DNA of 64,000 bases from Labia minor (lineage: Eukaryota > Arthropoda > Insecta > Dermaptera > Spongiphoridae), in NCBI GenBank assembly GCA_963082975.1, contig OY720345.1:1749001-1813000 (forward strand), in the 5' to 3' direction. The notes under the pieces are model-generated. The model saw only the letters and a list, made by a program, of their open reading frames with translations. It was not told the origin of the DNA and did no database searches. The first letter of the stretch is position 1. The number at the start of each line of letters is the position of its first letter. Position numbers and translations under genes: made by a program. Shown here one piece after another: positions 59,327 through 64,000 of this stretch.

Positions 59327-60860
59327 TTATTTTTATTTTTAGAAATGTTGAAAGGGCTTTAGATATTATATAAGATAAGATTGGAGTTCATAGATTTTCC
59401 TTTTAATATCTCTGAAAAGTGTTTTAGAGAAAAAAAAAGAGAGAGAGAAATATGTTGCCATAGTCTAAACATCGGATTTCTTATTAAATTGGGCATGTAG
59501 TAAGGGGATGGTGTGCTGGACCACACCCAAGAAGATGTCGCTACGAAATTAAAGCACCAGCCCTTCGTAGCAATTGCACTCCGCAATGCATTGTTGCCTT
59601 TTGTTGCCGGTTTAAATTCCGGCCCTTGTTCTTGTCTAACTTAAAACAGGGTGTACGCAATAGATAATTTGTTTCCTAATACAAATCATATTAAGTAATT
59701 AGAAGCAAATGAAATGGTTGCTTCGTATTATATTCCAAATAATAGCATAAAATTGTATATAGCAAGCAAGAGTAAGAATGATTAAACTTACATTACATCA
59801 TAATTCATTTGGGCTTAACTAAAATGTATATTATTAGTACATTCTTGCGAATGGAATGAAAATAAATAATATTTATTGCAAGTTTAAATCTTTAATTATA
59901 ATCCATCGACCGCTTTCATCTCCTCACTAATGGAAAATTATAAATTATTCAGTTGTTCATGTAATTATATATATACGGAAATTTACAATAAATAATAATA
60001 ATAATTAAATAAATAAATACATTTGAAACTTGGATATATTTATATAAGTTATAATAATATAACTCTTTCAATTTCAATGGCTCATATTTATTTTTTATGT
60101 TTATACGCCCCTATCTACATAAATATTTATATTCTTTGCTATTGACTAATAACAACCGATGTATATGTATTATATGTATAATATAATTACTCGTATTTAA
60201 AGAGCCCCTGACACTTAGATAACCCACTAAACATATTTCCAAATTTAAACTTTTACTTTTACTTAAATTAATATCCTAGAAAAGAAATTTAAACTTATTT
60301 TATCAAATATACTAATAATAAATATTTTTCATGTTAAAAAGTTGAAACCATTATTTTAAACAATAAAAGATTGTATTAAAAATTTCAAAAATGTTATAGT
60401 CAACCTTTGATGATAGTGATTGAATTTTTATTAAATGTCATTTATTTTTATTAAATATTTTATAGAAGACAGTTTTAGAAGGCCTAATGTATAAAATATA
60501 TATTATAAATTAATGTTATTTATTGTCTGAAAAAATCCAATAACAAATGTCTAAAAATGCCATTTAAAAATTACTATTGAAAAACATAACTGTTGGCTCA
60601 TTCAAAATGGTTATCAAACAGGTAGTTTTGGATTATTATTTGCTTCATTAAATTGTTTTTTTTTTTTTTTAAAAAAAAAAAAAAGTAATGTAGATTCTTA
60701 TTGAATCTAAAAAAAAAAAACTTGTACTTGTTGTAAATTGTACTTTCTTTTGAATAAATTGAACAAACAAGAGTAGGACAATTATGCATCCAAGTAGCAG
60801 CAGATTAGTTTTAATGAGAAAAAGAAAATTGATAAAGTTAACAATGAAGAAATCCTTTTT
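59327..60860. other. AT-rich stretch with one GC-richer patch
   Basis: 59440-59640 is GC-richer and contains an 8-bp hairpin GCTACGAA...TTCGTAGC (59540-59571). The 75-codon minus frame here has no motif. The rest is AT-rich, with a T run/A run at 60658-60685. Confidence 0.45.
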
Positions 60861-61110
60861 TGGTTTCTCCTTGGCTAAAAAGGGCATTGGAAGGAAAAGA
60901 GACCCGCCCTCTGGATGATTGATTGTAGATGATGAGTTGCCCCTTCCAAGTGGGTGGCGATTACCGTGGCCAACGAAATAGGTGTCCGAGATTAGGGCCA
61001 TTATCTTTCAGAGGCGACTAAATCAATCACGCCAGAATTGGGAACTCTATCCGAGCCCCATTCCCAATTCCCCATTCCTTTGCCTTGTTCCCTGCCGATT
61101 CAATTCAATG
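60861..61110. other. GC-richer island, no recognised product
   Basis: The 110-codon minus frame 60669-61001 begins here with a plausible soluble stretch but then runs into hydrophobic low complexity. FVGHGNR was compared with the CELF RNP2 word FVGQIPR and rejected because the surroundings do not match. Unassigned. Confidence 0.3.
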
Positions 61111-63010
61111 GATATGAGTAAGTTTACTAATAATTACAAGTAATTTGTAATCGCATGAAAAATGAAAAATATCTAATGAAATTTGCATTCTAATTTAGAA
61201 ACACATGAAGATAAGTGATAAATGGGATGGGGGGAGGAACAAGAAGAGGATGAGTTTATTATTTTTCAAATGCAAATTCGATGTAAAAAAAAAAAAAAAA
61301 ACTAGTAATGTTATAATATTATAAATTATTCAAATTTGGCATAGTAATTAAAATATAATTATAGAAAAGTGCAAAAAATCGATATAAAAGAAAAGTTAAT
61401 AAATTTAACATATAAAATATTTTAAATTTTTATTAAAAATATTTTTTTATATCATGGAAAAATTAAGTATTGCATTTTGATATGCAAATATGCATACTAC
61501 TAGTATGTATAATTCATTCTCTTTTGTTCACTTCTTTAAAAGATGAATTCATGAATTCATGTGGACGGTTATATCACAATATTTCCTAAGAATTGTAATG
61601 AAATTGGATTAATGGGTATGTCTAAACAATAAATAAAATAAAAGCTTCCAATGAAATGGCAAACCAATTTCAAATGAAATAAAGTTTAAAGCTTTGAATG
61701 CATTCGATCATAAAATCCATTAAAAGATCAGTGCATTATAACAAGCAAAGCAGAACATCGTTGTTGATAAGTTGCTTGAGCGACTTCTTAGGTGAAATCG
61801 TTAGTATAAGAAAGTTCTTCTCCAATGACAAGAAGATTTGCTATTCACGCTTGGGTTATCAGGTGAAGATCTTCTTCAAATATATAAACACACTTTGGTG
61901 AATTTTTATTGTCACGAATAAATATTTCTCGTAAAGAAAGTCTTTGAAATAATAATATAATTTTTAACAAAGAAGCCCAACTCCATTTCTAGAATATATT
62001 TATTTTTCTTTTTTTAAGTTAATTCAATTTTCTATTTTATTCTTTTTTTTATTTTTTTATATAATAATATGTTCAAAGTGATCAACCAAACCCGGCCTAC
62101 TCAATAAATAGGTCCATTTGTGTGTGTGTGTGTCCAGTATTATTTTAGGATCATAAGAACATCTTAATTCAAGCTTAAATATCAATTATAAACCAATTTA
62201 ACAATTTAACAAAACAAAAAAATGTTTACTTGAATATGTTTTTCCATTATGACTATTTTAAAGTCATATCAAAAATAATAGGAGAGATAATAAATATTCT
62301 TCAATTTTGCCTTTTTTTTAAATATTATCCAAATAAAAAATAAATTTAAATAAAAAGTATTTTTCTCTTTATTAAATGTGACTGGTGAAAAATTGGAGGT
62401 CCCAATACCATCACTATTAGAATGAATAATTAATAAATAATAATTTATCATAATTTATATGTGTTATAAAAAAGAATAATTCCATTAATTTTTAGTTCAA
62501 TTAGTATGTTTTTTTTTTTTTGCAATACTCTAATAAAATATAGTGGGAGGGGGTGAATGGAAGCCCACTAAAATACATTTAAATTGAATGTATTATTAAT
62601 GTAATTAATATAAAGTTAAGAAAATAGAAAGTTCTTAAATTTGAGTTTCGGTAAAGGAAACAAGTTGAAAGATAAAATAAACTTTATTTTATAAGTTGTA
62701 CTTTCGCCTTGATTATTCCTTTCATCCATTTTTACACACACCTAAATTAATTTGGTAGAACATGTTGTGCAGTATTCTCTACTCTTAAAATTGAGGGTAG
62801 AGCCTGAAATTCTTATTTCTAAATTTAGCTGAGGGGGTAAAAATGTCTCTCTACACTTTTACAGTATTTAAAACTATTATTACAACTTTAATAAATTAAT
62901 TTTATTTTAGAGAAACTCAAATTTAAGATTTTTTTATTTTACTTTCCTACTTTTATAAAATGCTAATAAAGTTGATTTAATAAAATGAATTTGACTTTCT
63001 ATAGATATCT
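61111..63010. other. AT-rich stretch, no gene seen
   Basis: A 67-codon plus frame at 61698-61901 is Lys/Ser/Ile-rich without a motif. GT repeat at about 62119-62133. T and A runs elsewhere. Confidence 0.45.
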
Positions 63011-63014
63011 AAGC

Positions 63015-63228
63015 AGTGAATCAATCGGTCACCAATCTTAGTTTGGCCCGGGTTTGATCAATAGTTTTTTCCCCGTCATTTTTTCACAGTAGTCTTTACA
63101 CAGGGCATAACAGGGTATAACAACTATGAAAAAAATCCTCTGGCATGTTAACACCCCATGAAGGAATATAACCGATCAAGTAGGTTGTTCTCTAAACCGG
63201 GTAGAGGTGTCGTTTGATCATTACAACA
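63015..63228 (+). repeat. Possible SINE-like segment
   Basis: A weak B-box-like GGGTTTGATC lies at about 63050, and the GC-richer body ends in GTCGTTTGATCATTACAAC, which loosely resembles the end of the 57218-57400 candidate (GTTCTAGTGATCATC). The A box is poor. Kept as a low-confidence candidate. Confidence 0.25.
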
Positions 63229-63622
63229 AGGGGGGTTCTCTAAATCTTTTTTTACTTTTGCCTTATACCAACTTTTTATTTCAAATAACTTTCCAAATTT
63301 GATCGCCCAGGTCATAACAACATCGCATCAAAACTGAGTAAGAAAATTTATTAATAATTGAATTTCACTTACCAAGCTCAAGGATCGTACGCGTACTCTG
63401 AGTATTAATTATAAACAATAACTCGCCAACGATTAATTTAAGACTGTATGTTGTCATAGTAAATTTTTTATCCAGACGATGACACTCATTGCAATGTACA
63501 GTGAGTGAACGGTCACAGAGAGAGCATGAGAAATTTTACATTTTCACATTCTATCTTTATTTTATCTAATTAGTATTAACGCATAAAATTATGGATGAAA
63601 CCTGTTTCAAATATTCCACACA
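63229..63622. other. Mixed stretch, no gene seen
   Basis: A minus-strand donor-like TTG|GTAAGTG at about 63370 has no exon-like sequence in front of it. No supported feature. Confidence 0.45.
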
Positions 63623-63897
63623 GTTTAGAGGAAAAAAAAAAAAATCAAAACGTGGTAAGTAATGACCCTCTTCCGGTTGAGCTACATTTCTCAAAAGTTG
63701 ATAGAAAATTACGATTTTGTGAATATCAAATTTCATTTATCTAGCTCAAACCGTTTTTGCGTAATCTTGTCTACATACACACACACACACACACACACAC
63801 AGATATTTTTTCTCAATCCTAATGAAAATGACTCAGGGATTTTCAAAACGTATAAAAACATCAAATTAATCTCGACATCGAAAATTTTCTCTGGCGT
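63623..63897 (+). mobile_element. Family A element, right half (copy A6)
   Basis: Begins GTTTAGAGGAAAA and carries GACCCTCTTCCGGTTGAG, CTCAAAAGTTGATAGAAAA, CTAGCTCAAACCGTTTTTGC, a CA repeat (63776-63800) and TCAAAACGTATAAAAACATC, ending at CTCTGGCG. The terminal GAGATAGT is lost. The complete left half is absent, so the half-element junction seen in A4 recurs here as an end. Confidence 0.85.
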
Positions 63898-64000
63898 AAT
63901 TATATTCGTAGAATTAGTAAAATATATAAATTTTTAATTTTATTTTTAAATTATTGAAGTAATTTATATAATCATGTAATTTTGATTAATTTATTTTAAT

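Noticed and set aside
60669-61001. FVGHGNR in the 110-codon minus frame as RNP2 of a CELF RRM
   Set aside because: The CELF word is KLFVGQIPR with an EEKDL helix after it. Neither the preceding nor the following residues match, and the frame runs into low complexity.
63345-63400. Minus-strand microexon before TTG|GTAAGTG
   Set aside because: The preceding AG-bounded segment is about 25 bases with no coding support. A lone donor-like word is common by chance.
1-64000. CRISPR arrays, bacterial operons, ribosome binding sites, rRNA genes
   Set aside because: No spaced repeats of the CRISPR type, no long prokaryotic frames and no rRNA-like sequence. The composition and splice-flanked exon point to an animal genome.

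Overview
The window is an A+T-rich (by eye roughly three quarters A+T) animal sequence with no bacterial-style genes. It is crowded with microsatellites and with broken copies of non-LTR retrotransposons, mariner, an LTR retrotransposon and short inverted-repeat elements. This mix suggests an invertebrate, most likely an arthropod; the species cannot be fixed from sequence alone.

The one host coding feature I can support strongly is a single 83-bp internal exon on the minus strand at 24056-24138. It has a T-rich acceptor ending TTTGTAG and a GTAAGT donor. It encodes the second half of RRM1 of a CELF/Bruno-like RNA-binding protein of the CELF3-6 (bru3) subgroup: the RNP1 core CAFLTY, then the helix and LHEKRTLPG. 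Its length and codon phase equal those I know for this exon in CELF genes. I found no neighbouring CELF exon, so most of the window is best read as intron, with more than 24 kb on the downstream side and up to about 40 kb on the upstream side. A weaker candidate terminal exon (minus, 32653-32862) and a weaker candidate donor (29220) are also listed.

Layout: 1-8 kb is AT-rich sequence with islands of higher GC. 8.0-10.9 kb is a cluster of short elements: two family-A copies in opposite orientation around a family-B copy, then a retroelement 3' end with a poly(A) tail. 11-18 kb has family B, two 3' fragments of one non-LTR element and an internally deleted mariner. 21.6-22.9 kb has a jockey-like reverse transcriptase remnant, a truncated LTR and a complete solo-like LTR with primer binding site in opposite orientation; their shared 169 bp are identical. 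24.1 kb holds the CELF exon. 27.7-32.0 kb has further family-B and family-A copies and a moderate-GC island with a perfect RFX/X-box palindrome. 34.3-37.2 kb is the most unusual part: a two-unit tandem segmental repeat containing five copies of a roughly 100-bp GC-rich hairpin module with direct repeats at its ends and a TAATATTAC motif, plus two tRNA-like boxes. A reverse transcriptase pseudogene ending in a GATA tail follows at once (37.3-38.5 kb). 38.5-64 kb is AT-rich with more scattered fragments (non-LTR ends, mariner, families A and B, SINE-like heads) and several GC-richer islands without recognisable coding content.

If the intron reading is right, the repeats are passengers in the CELF pre-mRNA. 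The inverted LTR arms could then fold into a long double-stranded stem about 1.1 kb downstream of the RRM1 exon.
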